This document shows positions 27,399-36,180 of a DNA stretch of 64,000 bases, in pieces (the first letter of the stretch is position 1; each line of letters begins with the position of its first letter). The position numbers and the translations under genes are program-made. The notes beneath the pieces were generated by a model. It was not told the origin of the DNA. It did not search any database and saw nothing but the letters and a program-made list of their open reading frames with translations. The DNA comes from Paenibacillus agri (GTDB taxonomy: Bacteria; Bacillota; Bacilli; Paenibacillales; Paenibacillaceae). Location of the stretch: assembly GCF_013359945.1 (NCBI RefSeq), contig NZ_JABWCS010000209.1:109816-173815 (forward strand). Reading direction: 5' to 3'.

Positions 27399-28808
27399 CT
27401 AAAGCTTTATCTTTTGCAACTCATCTATCATAGCGGATCTTTTCGGATAATCATTACATAACTGTTCAATAATCATTTCCGCTTGAAGTTTTCCACCGGC
27501 TTTAATGAGATGGCGAATCATCCCACATACTTTTTGATACTCTTTCCGATTCGATGATACGGCAGTTTCCTCCAAAATAAGTTGGGAAAACAACGCGAAA
27601 ACATCGTCAGCATACTTAGAAACAAGATGCGGGTAATACTCTAACACAGCACGCTTATACTCTTTAACATAATTGAACAGTCTCTGCGTCTCGTTCTCTT
27701 CAACAAGTATACGTCTATATAATGAGTCTGCACTCCAACTTCTGTCGCTCTTGTTCAGCTCGTTCAAAAGTCTCTCGTAGGCAATTTTCCAGTCATCCGC
27801 ACTGTATAATCCTTTCAAACGCGAGTAATACAGATATTCGCCGTCTAACACAAACTCCTCGGCAATTTCGATTTGCTTCTCTAACTGATTAGTAAGTCCA
27901 TAGATCTCATATTGATAAGCCTTCCACTCGTTCACTAAACCATGAAATCTTTTTGCTCTATCCTTTTTTTCTCCTTGCTTAGCTAGTTGCAGCGCTTTAT
28001 CAAGGTCTTGCTTCTGGATTGCTTGTTCAATCGCTTTTTTCCGAAAAACCGTATACTCAAGATGACTTTGTAAATACTGTTGTGCTTGGCTTTCACCGTC
28101 GAACCTTTCAATGATTTGGTACCGCAGCCAAGCTGAGTGTTCAAGAAAATAGCTGTTTTTAGATAAGTGACTATCTTCCTCACTCACCAATCTCTTAATG
28201 GTATCATTCCATAAATCCTTTTCCGCATGATCCGTCATCACATGAACCGCACTTTCCAAAAGTGACAATTGCCAATCACTCCAACCCTTAAGACTTGAAT
28301 GGCCCGCCTCTTTTAAAAGCAATTTAAACAGCTTCGACTTTACCTTCCGGTCGCTCTCTTCAATATAGGTAGTCACACTACGAACTAAGCTCAGGCATTC
28401 CTGTATCATCCCTCCGACAATACCACCGGAATCATCGCACTTCTGCAGCAAATTCCCCATCTCGTGCATAACACAAAATGAAATTTCAGCAGCACGGATC
28501 GCTTTTCCGCCCTCCAATGCATCCTCTGCTTGTTTCATTATTTGTTCAGCACCAACTACAGCATAACTAACATTACGATACGTCACGAAGCCATAACGGT
28601 CAGAACTTTGTTTAATATAGGAGCGAATAATTTTTTTATATTCACTAAGAGCATTCTTATCATCCGTGTCCATAAATCTCAAGGAAAGCGCCCGCTTCAC
28701 CTCATCTATGTCTTCAGAAAAGTTAACGAGTAACGTTACCAGATCATCTTTGCTAAGCTTGGACAATTCAACAGCGATATTTATTGACTTAAGTTCCAAT
28801 CCATTCAT
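27399..28808 (-). CDS. Helical protein of unknown function (DUF6880-like)
   Basis: 469 aa, soluble, almost entirely predicted helix. The opening ELSKLSKDDLVTLLVNFSED followed by a basic helix resembles the start of DUF6880 proteins and of the C-terminal portion of some SWIM zinc-finger proteins. The central part has TPR-like pairs such as QAIQKQDLDKALQLAKQGEK. No catalytic motif is seen. ATG 28808 (MNGLEL) is chosen because GGAGAGGAG directly precedes it; the ORF extends 28 codons upstream with unlikely sequence. No SWIM-domain partner is adjacent. Function cannot be assigned. Confidence 0.7.
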   Translation of the reverse strand: MNGLELKSINIAVELSKLSKDDLVTLLVNFSEDIDEVKRALSLRFMDTDDKNALSEYKKIIRSYIKQSSDRYGFVTYRNVSYAVVGAEQIMKQAEDALEGGKAIRAAEISFCVMHEMGNLLQKCDDSGGIVGGMIQECLSLVRSVTTYIEESDRKVKSKLFKLLLKEAGHSSLKGWSDWQLSLLESAVHVMTDHAEKDLWNDTIKRLVSEEDSHLSKNSYFLEHSAWLRYQIIERFDGESQAQQYLQSHLEYTVFRKKAIEQAIQKQDLDKALQLAKQGEKKDRAKRFHGLVNEWKAYQYEIYGLTNQLEKQIEIAEEFVLDGEYLYYSRLKGLYSADDWKIAYERLLNELNKSDRSWSADSLYRRILVEENETQRLFNYVKEYKRAVLEYYPHLVSKYADDVFALFSQLILEETAVSSNRKEYQKVCGMIRHLIKAGGKLQAEMIIEQLCNDYPKRSAMIDELQKIKL

Positions 28809-28964
28809 CTCCTCTCCGAGTGAAGCATATAGCATTATCCTAACGAGAATAACGACACTCATGCAAGGGCTAGCCCTCGATTTCCCATTCAATTTTATAT
28901 TTTTAACGAAATAGGAAAGTATAATAAGAGGAGAATTCAGGAAGTCAAAAAACAGGGGGCGCTT

Positions 28965-29360
28965 ATGGGACGACTAGTTCATTTCGAAATTCATGTTGAT
29001 GACATGGAACGTGCCAAAAGGTTTTACGGCGAGGTATTTGGATGGACCTTTGAGGATTGGAGTAATTATGCTGGCATGCCTTATTGGGGAGCTACGACAG
29101 GGGCTGCAAATGAACTCGGCATTAATGGGGCTCTGATGCAACGGCAAGGGGCTTCTCCACAGCCCGGCCAACCTATAAATGGATATGCCTGTACCATTGG
29201 GGTGGGGGACTATGATGCTACTGAGTCCAAAATTCTTAATCTTGGAGGCAAGTTAGCGTTGCCAAAGTATGCACTGCCTGGAATGGCGTGGCAAGGGTAT
29301 TATATAGACACAGAAGGAAACACCTTTGGTATTCATCAGCCGGACGAGCATGCAAAGTAG
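28965..29360 (+). CDS. VOC (glyoxalase/bleomycin-resistance fold) family protein
   Basis: 131 aa, two beta-alpha-beta-beta-beta modules. The first starts HFEIHVDDMERAKRFYGEVFGW and the second ends GYYIDTEGNTFGIHQ, the two classic ends of the VOC fold. Candidate metal ligands are the N-terminal histidine and the glutamate of TEGN. It is a single gene with its own terminator. Members range from dioxygenases to drug-binding proteins, and the specific role is unknown. Confidence 0.88.
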   Translation: MGRLVHFEIHVDDMERAKRFYGEVFGWTFEDWSNYAGMPYWGATTGAANELGINGALMQRQGASPQPGQPINGYACTIGVGDYDATESKILNLGGKLALPKYALPGMAWQGYYIDTEGNTFGIHQPDEHAK

Positions 29361-29414
29361 TCCAATTGAGCCGTTAGACATACAATACTGGGGATATACG
29401 CTAAAATGGAATTG

Positions 29415-29445
29415 AAAAAGACACCTTGCCAGGTGTCTTTTCTTT
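29415..29445 (+). terminator. Rho-independent terminator
   Basis: AAAAGACACCT pairs with AGGTGTCTTTT around a 4-nt loop and is followed by CTTTT. The stem is nearly the same as at 27315-27343. Confidence 0.85.
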
Positions 29446-29657
29446 TGCTACTTTATGAAGCCAAGAGAGCCCTCTCCCTGTCTTAAAGTAACGGCTCAAT
29501 AGATCTACTTATGTAGTCAAACACTTAAATAGTAGGAATCAATTATTATTCGACCTAACTGGCATCCAAAAAACCACCCAGCTATCCCGTAAAAAGCTAC
29601 TCTTGTAAGCCATTAAGCTTCATTAAACTCCATATGGAGTATATTCCTTCAATCTTA

Positions 29658-29885
29658 TTATTCATCCTCAGGGAGGCTCTCCACAGCTGTAAAGAATACA
29701 TCCAGGAGATCTCTGTCAAAATGTTCTCTGACATAGTCTGATACTTTCTGCAATTGCTCCTCGGTGTCATACTCCAGACATGCACGCCCTTCGGACCATA
29801 ATACCGTAACTTGAAATACCTCTTTCAATTGTTCGATCATATAATCCTGTTCCACAGATTCGCGGCTGGTTGCCAACGATCCCAC
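29658..29885 (-). CDS. Small acidic protein, function unknown
   Basis: 75 aa from GTG 29885, or 60 aa from ATG 29840 (MIEQLKEVFQ), which has AGGA 4 nt upstream. The pattern (helix, strand VTVLWSEGRACLEY, helix EEQLQKVSDYVREHF, acidic end) is coherent and suggests a small alpha/beta domain. No family is recognised and there is no operon partner. Confidence 0.5.
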   Translation of the reverse strand: MGSLATSRESVEQDYMIEQLKEVFQVTVLWSEGRACLEYDTEEQLQKVSDYVREHFDRDLLDVFFTAVESLPEDE

Positions 29886-30360
29886 ACCCCTTCTGCAAAT
29901 GCTCTTCTACCTATACTTCTCTCTCTTACATTATTCAAATTTTAATTATATCTTTTCGATGACATTTATCACATGCGGAAAATAAAAACGAATAGACCCG
30001 AACCTACCTCAAAATTAGTACTCGCTTCATCAAGAGACGGACACCAGGGACCTTATTGCCTTTAAATTCAGCCATTCAGGAAGGTAACGGACTCCAAAGA
30101 CTCTATGCCTATATTCCACTGCTCAGCAGGAAATAACGTCATCTGAGTCCGCTCCATGTTCAGAACAACTTTATTTGGAAAATAACGACTATAGAGTCCG
30201 TTAGCTCCTATAAATGAGCTTCAACCTGCAGAATGGAATGTTCTCATCAAGCAGGTTCGACCAACGTCTTATGTCCAGCACTGATTATGACGTTGAGCCA
30301 TAAACGTATCTGTATTTCCCCAGCTCCGCAACTATTCAAAACAGAAACGAGAGAACGAAA
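29886..30360. other. Intergenic region without recognisable genes
   Basis: About 475 bp with stops in all frames and no hairpin with a T-tract. The segment 30020-30200 has faintly repetitive phrases (the word GACTC and its neighbours recur) but I cannot support any element. It may be decayed sequence. Confidence 0.5.
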
Positions 30361-30398
30361 AGAGAGAGTGAACAGAGAGAGTGAACAGAGAGAGTGAG
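30361..30398. repeat. Three tandem copies of a 13-bp unit
   Basis: AGAGAGAGTGAAC occurs at 30361-30373 and 30374-30386, and a third, partial copy (AGAGAGAGTGAG) at 30387-30398. It is a purine-only tract on this strand and lies just upstream of a terminator. Confidence 0.85.
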
Positions 30399-30434
30399 AA
30401 AAAGCGACCTCGCTAGGTAGCTTGAGGCCGCTTC
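30399..30434 (-). terminator. Terminator of the large S-layer protein gene
   Basis: On the minus strand AAGCGGCCTC...GAGGTCGCTT forms a stem followed by five T residues. It lies ~50 nt after the stop of the gene at 30482-33598. Confidence 0.8.
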
Positions 30435-30481
30435 TTCTCTTTACAAACTGGTTAGCTATCGATTGAATAAACTTATGATCT

Positions 30482-33400
30482 CTACTTAGTATTCAGCAAT
30501 CGCAGGATCAGTGTTAGCGCTTCGGCCCGCGTGGCATGTGCTAGCGGATCGTAGCGGTTTCCGTCCTTGCCCTGCACCAGCCCTGCCTTAACAGCAGCGG
30601 CCAGTTCGCCCCTCGCCCAAGCCGGAATGCCGGCTGCATCTACGAAGGTCAACTGCGGATGTTCTTCCGCTGCAAGCTGCGCCGCGCGGGCGGCGATGAC
30701 TGCGATCTCTGTACGAGTAATGTTACCACTCGCTCTGAACGTGCCATCCGCATATCCGTTCAGCAAGCCTGCATGGCTGAGTGCCGCCACCCCTTCAGCA
30801 GCCCAGGCCGGTATCTTGTCCTGATCCCTGAAGACTGGCGATGGAGCTGTTGCCGGGCTAAACTCCAAAGCACGGCTTAGGAACACGGCGAACTCCGCTC
30901 GTGTCACAATGCCATCCGGCCGGAAGTTTCCGTCCTCGAATCCGCGCGCAATTCTTAGCGCGGTCGCCTGACGGATTACGTCCTGTGCCCAGTGGCCCTG
31001 CACATCGCGGAAGCTCGCCGGCTCCGCTGTCGGTGCGGCAGGCGATGCCCCAGCAGGGCTGCCCCCGCCGCCTGCTGCACTTACGATGGTGCCTGTTACG
31101 GCACCATCAGAAGCCGCGCCGCCCAGGCTGGGGCTTGGCGTCGCTACCGGACCAGTGCCCGGGTCCGTTCCGGTGCCTGGGTTCGTGTCAGTTCCCGGGT
31201 CCGTTCCGGTGCCCGGGTTCGTGCCAGTTCCCGGGTCCGTTCCGGTGCCCGGGTTCGTGCCAGTTCCCGGGTCCGTTCCGGTGCCCGGGTTCGTGCCAGT
31301 CCCCGGGTCCGTGCCGGTGCCCGGGTCCTTCACAACGGAAGCCTTCAGCTGCGCTACGGCTTCCGTCAGCCCAAGCAGCAGCTCGTCCGATCGCTGCTGG
31401 GAGCCGCCCAGATGCACCGCTGCGCGGTGTGCATCTGCTATCGCCGCGGCCAGCGTTGCCTTAGCCGCTGCCGGGTACTGCCCCGCAGCCGTGCCAATCT
31501 CGGCTGCGTCGTAGACCTGCTGCGCAGCTGTAATCGCCGCCGACAGGCGGCTGTTATCCGCTGCGCCAAAGTTCAGCCGCACCGCATGCACGGTGCCGCC
31601 CACCCGCAGCTGCGCGTTGGTCAACATCGCCGGATCTACCGGCTTGATGTACACCACGCGCGTGCCCGGTGCTGTCTCTTCACCAGGTGCCGCTGTGGCC
31701 GTGCCACCGCTCACCTGAAGCTCATCGACAGCCGCATCCACCGTCAAGACGGCGTAGGTATCCACCGCCACCGTCGCAATCCGTGCAGGGCTATGAATGT
31801 AGCCCCCTGCCGGGGAGAACTCGTCTTTGTTAGCATCGGCGACTGAAACGTTGACGGTATATACCGCATTCTTCTTGAATTCATTCAGCGCCGCTTGCAG
31901 AGCTTGCGCGGCAGCCTTAATCTGCGGCTGCGTAGCCGCCAGATTAGCCCCGGTCTTAGCGGCGGTTTGCACCGCTTGCTCGGCATGTTGTTTGGCAGCG
32001 GTGAATACTTCTTCAGCGCCGGACGGCGCTGTTGAAGTATCTAATAATTGCTTGGCAGCAGCTATCGAGTTATTCAAATCTTTCAGAAGCTGTGCATTAT
32101 AGCTGATATATACGCCTCTGATTTCATCTCCTACCTTATATCGGACATAAGAGAGGCCCAACCAATTCGCTCCAGCCGTCTCCGTCCCCATAGCACTGCG
32201 GATGGTAACCTGAACCGCTTGCTCCGTCTCTGCCACCCCATTCTTCAGTTGGATTGCCCGATAGGCGTCCTGTGAATAATCCAGTCCGTCAATAGAGAAT
32301 CCACCTCTGAAATTCGGCATAGATTGCACCACTTCTTTGGCCTGAGGCACAAGCGTAAGATTCGCATACACCTTATCACCATATTCACCTGAAGCGAGCT
32401 TAAGCAAAGTCGCCGTACGGCCAAAATCGGCCTCATATACGGACAACGTCGCCGTTTCCGCCAGTGTATCAATCACATGGACAGGGATAGGTGTAGTGGC
32501 AATGTAATACCTGTCCTTATTATTGTTATACCGGGTTGTCAGCGCTTGGACCGAAGCATCCACCGCGTTCTGCGTGGCGCTGTCATTCCCCATTACCGAG
32601 ACAGCTGTCCTCAAGATATCGCTGTTTAGAGATGTCGAGACCCCTTTTGCATATTCTCCTGCCGAGGCCGGCGCAAAATTATACCCTGGCTTGCCCTCAG
32701 CCGTTCCCAACTCTTTCAAATCAGCCAACAGACCTTCTACCTTAGCGACAATGTACCGCAACGCTGTTTTATTAGCCGCGTATACTGAAGCCTTATATAC
32801 TGCAAGCCCATCATTAAGTGCGTGATAAGCGGACTTAATAGCATCTGGAGACCGGTCTGGCTGCGCTACGACTTCTTCCGCATGAATAATATGCGTATAG
32901 AGCACACTCCGCGATCCAATCGGGTATTGACCAAACTCCGTGCCTTCCACCGTAGTGTCGTACACTGAACGGGATACCGTCACGAGTTCCTGCAGTTGCA
33001 CAAGCGTAATTGCAGATGGTCCTTCACCGCCCCCCGGCTCCCCTCCACCCTCTCCAGGATTCACAGGTAATCCGGAAGGATCCAGCCAAAGCTGTACATT
33101 ATACCAATAATCATATTCCAGTCCCGGGTAGGTCGGATTGTTCTTGATGATGACATGCATCAGGACATCCGTAGGCTTCTGAATGTCTGCAATTGGCACA
33201 GACATGACAGTCTTGCCGCCTGAACCGCTGCCGCTTGTTACTTGGTATTCCTGATAGCCCTCCATCCCTTGCACATGGCTGCCGGTAATAACAGCTTTGG
33301 CCGCGCCCGGCTTACGGAAGGCGATATAAGGGATCAGCGCTGCATTCTCTGCTTTGATCTCATGCTCGAAGACCGCCTGGCCATTCTGCACGGTCAATTT

Positions 33401-33598
33401 GCCCGAATTCTCCACATACAGGAATACATTCGCTGCGGAGTCAGAAGAAGTGTTATCCATCAGGTAGCGGTAAAAGATATTGCCGTATGTACCGTTCTGC
33501 CCCCCTGCTGCCGCGGCTGTCTTTGCGCCCCAATCGAACGGTGTTATCAGGAGCAGCAATGCCAGCAGCAACGCTGCGTATTTTTTCAACTTCATCAT
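30482..33598 (-). CDS. Large S-layer-anchored NEAT-domain heme-binding protein
   Basis: 1038 aa. A signal peptide (to ~AAAAGG) is followed by a NEAT-like domain (~residues 10-150 of the mature part) ending YDYWYNVQLWL, which keeps the heme-ligand Y-x3-Y pattern. Next come FIVAR-like helical repeats, a second NEAT-like beta domain near residues 370-510, more helices and another FIVAR repeat. A DPGTGTNPGTGT linker then leads to three SLH domains (last ~165 residues), with motifs TRAEFAVFLSRAL, TRTEIAVIAARA and TRAEALTLILRL. SLH domains bind pyruvylated wall polymer, so the protein displays heme-capturing modules on the surface. ATG 33598 (MMKLKKY) follows AGAGGAG, though at 11 nt. It lies downstream of a Fur-boxed NEAT-like gene. 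Confidence 0.85.
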   Translation of the reverse strand: MMKLKKYAALLLALLLLITPFDWGAKTAAAAGGQNGTYGNIFYRYLMDNTSSDSAANVFLYVENSGKLTVQNGQAVFEHEIKAENAALIPYIAFRKPGAAKAVITGSHVQGMEGYQEYQVTSGSGSGGKTVMSVPIADIQKPTDVLMHVIIKNNPTYPGLEYDYWYNVQLWLDPSGLPVNPGEGGGEPGGGEGPSAITLVQLQELVTVSRSVYDTTVEGTEFGQYPIGSRSVLYTHIIHAEEVVAQPDRSPDAIKSAYHALNDGLAVYKASVYAANKTALRYIVAKVEGLLADLKELGTAEGKPGYNFAPASAGEYAKGVSTSLNSDILRTAVSVMGNDSATQNAVDASVQALTTRYNNNKDRYYIATTPIPVHVIDTLAETATLSVYEADFGRTATLLKLASGEYGDKVYANLTLVPQAKEVVQSMPNFRGGFSIDGLDYSQDAYRAIQLKNGVAETEQAVQVTIRSAMGTETAGANWLGLSYVRYKVGDEIRGVYISYNAQLLKDLNNSIAAAKQLLDTSTAPSGAEEVFTAAKQHAEQAVQTAAKTGANLAATQPQIKAAAQALQAALNEFKKNAVYTVNVSVADANKDEFSPAGGYIHSPARIATVAVDTYAVLTVDAAVDELQVSGGTATAAPGEETAPGTRVVYIKPVDPAMLTNAQLRVGGTVHAVRLNFGAADNSRLSAAITAAQQVYDAAEIGTAAGQYPAAAKATLAAAIADAHRAAVHLGGSQQRSDELLLGLTEAVAQLKASVVKDPGTGTDPGTGTNPGTGTDPGTGTNPGTGTDPGTGTNPGTGTDPGTDTNPGTGTDPGTGPVATPSPSLGGAASDGAVTGTIVSAAGGGGSPAGASPAAPTAEPASFRDVQGHWAQDVIRQATALRIARGFEDGNFRPDGIVTRAEFAVFLSRALEFSPATAPSPVFRDQDKIPAWAAEGVAALSHAGLLNGYADGTFRASGNITRTEIAVIAARAAQLAAEEHPQLTFVDAAGIPAWARGELAAAVKAGLVQGKDGNRYDPLAHATRAEALTLILRLLNTK
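31150..31326. repeat. 36-bp tandem repeat coding for a DPGTGTNPGTGT linker
   Basis: About five copies of a 36-bp, G+C-rich unit inside the S-layer gene, encoding alternating DPGTGT and NPGTGT hexapeptides. Near-identical copies predict length variation between strains. Confidence 0.85.
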
Positions 33599-33725
33599 TT
33601 CGTCCCATTCTCCTCTTCTCAGTGTGCCTTTCTTGTGCCTGATATAAAAGAAGGAAGAAGAAACGGAGCCCCGCTTCTCTTCCTTATGCAATCTTTAAGC
33701 ACTCGGCCTCTTGGCCTCCTGCTTG

Positions 33726-34097
33726 TTAATTCCAGTGAATGTCCAGATCGTACAGTTGACTGTGGAACACGGTGGAAACGTATAATTGAATACTAATGTC
33801 CGAGTTTGGATTGGTAGCGGTGAAAGTAAAGGTGGTCAAGTCGGTACTAGCGTCGTAAGAACCGTAATAAGTAGAACTCTCTGCATTCAGGTAAGGGAAA
33901 TAATCGCCTTTAAGCTTAATAGTAACTGCGTTGCCGTTCACTTCAGCCGGTCCACTAATGAATCTGCTGGAGTGGGTATCGTAGGATCCTCCGTAGTAGA
34001 ATTGATAGGATTTGCTTGCTGCAAATGCCGGAACGGCCAACATCAGTGTAAGTACAACCATCATCAGCAAGGATACTGTCTTCTTCGCTTTTACCAT
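33726..34097 (-). CDS. Small secreted NEAT-like protein (candidate hemophore)
   Basis: 123 aa. The signal peptide is residues 1-~26 (VPAFAAS). The ~97-residue mature chain is all beta and ends QLYVSTVFHSQLYDLDIHW, aligning with the last strands of NEAT domains (usual pattern Y-x3-Y then V-x-hydrophobic). Here the first tyrosine position is histidine (H-x3-Y). No SLH, sortase or membrane anchor is present, so it would be released, like the IsdX hemophores of Bacillus anthracis. ATG 34097 has GGGAGTG 9 nt upstream. A perfect Fur box lies 184 nt upstream. Assignment to NEAT is an inference from pattern. Confidence 0.65.
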   Translation of the reverse strand: MVKAKKTVSLLMMVVLTLMLAVPAFAASKSYQFYYGGSYDTHSSRFISGPAEVNGNAVTIKLKGDYFPYLNAESSTYYGSYDASTDLTTFTFTATNPNSDISIQLYVSTVFHSQLYDLDIHWN

Positions 34098-34280
34098 TAA
34101 GTAACACACTCCCTATGATTTGATATTAGAGCTTACGCTTTAACTGCCTGGTTCTCTGGACTTTACGACGAACAACAACCTTCCCTAGGCAAAAGCGGCG
34201 GTGCCGCTTCATAATGTGCTGAGCTTCAACCTGTACCCCTTAAGATCATCCCGCCTTTCCTTAAATTCATCGCTTTCTTA

Positions 34281-34299
34281 ATTGATAATGATTATCAAT
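34281..34299. promoter_or_regulatory. Fur box
   Basis: A perfect 19-bp palindrome, ATTGATAATGATTATCAAT, containing the 7-1-7 Fur consensus TGATAATNATTATCA. It sits upstream of the small NEAT-like gene and predicts iron-starvation induction of that gene and the large S-layer protein gene after it. Confidence 0.9.
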
Positions 34300-34387
34300 A
34301 TCAATTAATTGAGTTGATCTTACCTGTTTATCCCAGTCCTTGTCAACCCTTTTTTGTATAAAATTTGAATAATTAATATTAGATGTA

Positions 34388-35167
34388 TCAGTTCAAGTCC
34401 TTCCTTTTCGGAACGATATACAGCCCAGTCTCCGGCTCCCTTTTTACCACAACATCCACTCCATACACGGCTTTGACCGAGTCCGCAGTGATAACCTCCT
34501 CCGGTGGGCCTTCCAGCACCACCTGGCCTGCCTTCATCGCAATCAAATGATCGCTGTAATGAATCGCCTGGTTCATATCATGCAGCACCATCACGACGGT
34601 CAGGCCGTGTTCTCTGCCCAGCCGCCGAATCAAATCAAGCATTTCATACTGATAGAAAATATCCAGGTACGTCGTTGGCTCGTCCAAAAAAAGAACCGGT
34701 GTCCGCTGAGCCAAAGCCAGCGCCAGCCAAACCCGTTGCCGTTCGCCTCCCGACAGTTCGGCTAGTGGCTTCAGCCGCTTATCTTGCATGTCTGTACAGG
34801 CTAGCGCCCAATCCACTGCTTCACGGTCCTCTTCACGCTCCGGTACCAGTAGCGAACGGTGCGGAAGGCGTCCGAAAGAAGCCAGCTTCTCCACCGTCAG
34901 ATCACCTGGCGCAGTATTCTGTTGATGCACCACCGCCAGCTTGCGGGCAATCTCTCGCGGTTTAAGGCGAGCTAGCTCCCGTCCGTCCAGAATGATGGAA
35001 CCCGAAGAAGGTGTGTAGTTTGCAGCTAACACGCCGAGTAAAGTGGACTTACCGCTGCCATTAGGACCAATGATTGCAGTGGTGCAGCCCATAGGAATCG
35101 TAAGATTTAGCTGCTCCAGCAGTTTTTTGTTACGGTGATATGAGAAGGACAGTTCTTTAATCTCCAT
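34388..35167 (-). CDS. Heme/iron ABC transporter ATPase (FecE/HmuV-like)
   Basis: 259 aa. Walker A is GPNGSGKST, the signature is LSGGERQRVWLALALAQ, Walker B is VLFLDEPTTYLD and the switch is VLHDMNQA. This is the FecE/FhuC/HmuV group that energises uptake of heme or siderophores. It overlaps the permease stop by 11 bases and ends the minus-strand Isd-like operon. Unlike the second ATPase of the island (42695-43840) it has no C-terminal fusion. Confidence 0.92.
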   Translation of the reverse strand: MEIKELSFSYHRNKKLLEQLNLTIPMGCTTAIIGPNGSGKSTLLGVLAANYTPSSGSIILDGRELARLKPREIARKLAVVHQQNTAPGDLTVEKLASFGRLPHRSLLVPEREEDREAVDWALACTDMQDKRLKPLAELSGGERQRVWLALALAQRTPVLFLDEPTTYLDIFYQYEMLDLIRRLGREHGLTVVMVLHDMNQAIHYSDHLIAMKAGQVVLEGPPEEVITADSVKAVYGVDVVVKREPETGLYIVPKRKDLN

Positions 35168-36140
35168 GGTTCACCTCTCCTTTACGCAGCAGGAAGATTA
35201 GAAATGGACCACCGATCACCGTCATGATAATCGAAGCCGGGATCTCCACAGGTGCAAGCACTGTGCGGCCAAGCGTATCAGCTACCAGGATTAGCAGCGC
35301 ACCCGCCAGCGCCGAGAAGGGAATCAGCACCTTATGGTCAGAGCCGATGAGTTGACGTGCAATATGCGGCACCAGTAGGCCGACAAAAGCGATCAATCCG
35401 CCAATCGCCGTCGCCGTTGCCGCCAGCAAGACCGCCACTGCCGACACAGCAATCCGTACACGGCTTACATGCATACCGAGATTGCGGGCCGTTTTATCCT
35501 GAAGTACCAGTACATTGCACCAAGGGCTAATCAGTAAGGCCAGAACCAGGCCAAGCGCGCCATATAGCACGATGATCCGCACATCTTCCCATGTCTTCAG
35601 GTTAAAAATCGAAGTCGTTGCCATATTCACCATCGTTACTGCATAGCTGCCCCTGTAGTTAAAAGACTGCCCCAGCCCAGTGAACGTAGCGTTCACAGCA
35701 ATCCCGACCAAGACCAGCCTCAGCGGCTGAAGTCCTGATTTCCAGGACAAGGTGAAGACGAGCAGGCAGGCGATAGCTCCCCCCAGAAAAGCAAATAGCG
35801 GCATCCAGAAGAACAGCGCCGGAAAAATTGTAACCATCGTCAGCGAAACAAAGCCTGCACCCGAGGAAATACCGATTACCCCGGCATCAGCAAGCGGACT
35901 GCGCATCACGGATTGAAGCAGCACGCCGGAAACAGCCAGTGCGGCTCCGCAGAACAACGCCACGATGACGCGTGGCAAACGTAAATCGCGAATGATCGCT
36001 ACATTTTCATTGGTGCCTGTAAACAAGCCCTTCAACAGTTCAAGCAAACTGACCTGCAAGCTGCCGCTGAGCACTGACCAGAGCACTGCTACCAGCAGCA
36101 ACACCAAGACAGCGGCAAAGCTCCACAGTGATTTCTTCAT
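35157..36140 (-). CDS. Heme/iron ABC transporter permease (FecCD, IsdF-like)
   Basis: 327 aa with about ten membrane helices, the BtuC/FecCD fold. Conserved elements are LRLPRVIVALFCGAALAVSG near residues 50-70 and FVGLLVPHIARQLIGSDH in the ATPase-contacting loop. It lies 40 nt after the IsdE-like gene. Confidence 0.92.
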   Translation of the reverse strand: MKKSLWSFAAVLVLLLVAVLWSVLSGSLQVSLLELLKGLFTGTNENVAIIRDLRLPRVIVALFCGAALAVSGVLLQSVMRSPLADAGVIGISSGAGFVSLTMVTIFPALFFWMPLFAFLGGAIACLLVFTLSWKSGLQPLRLVLVGIAVNATFTGLGQSFNYRGSYAVTMVNMATTSIFNLKTWEDVRIIVLYGALGLVLALLISPWCNVLVLQDKTARNLGMHVSRVRIAVSAVAVLLAATATAIGGLIAFVGLLVPHIARQLIGSDHKVLIPFSALAGALLILVADTLGRTVLAPVEIPASIIMTVIGGPFLIFLLRKGEVNHGD

Positions 36141-36180
36141 GTTCTCTTCATCCTCTGTCTGTTGTTAAAATACACCCGCC

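Noticed and set aside
30901..31846. Long plus-strand frames opposite the S-layer gene
   Set aside because: They mirror the G+C-rich repeats and codon bias of the minus-strand gene, contain cysteine/arginine-rich nonsense and have no start signals.
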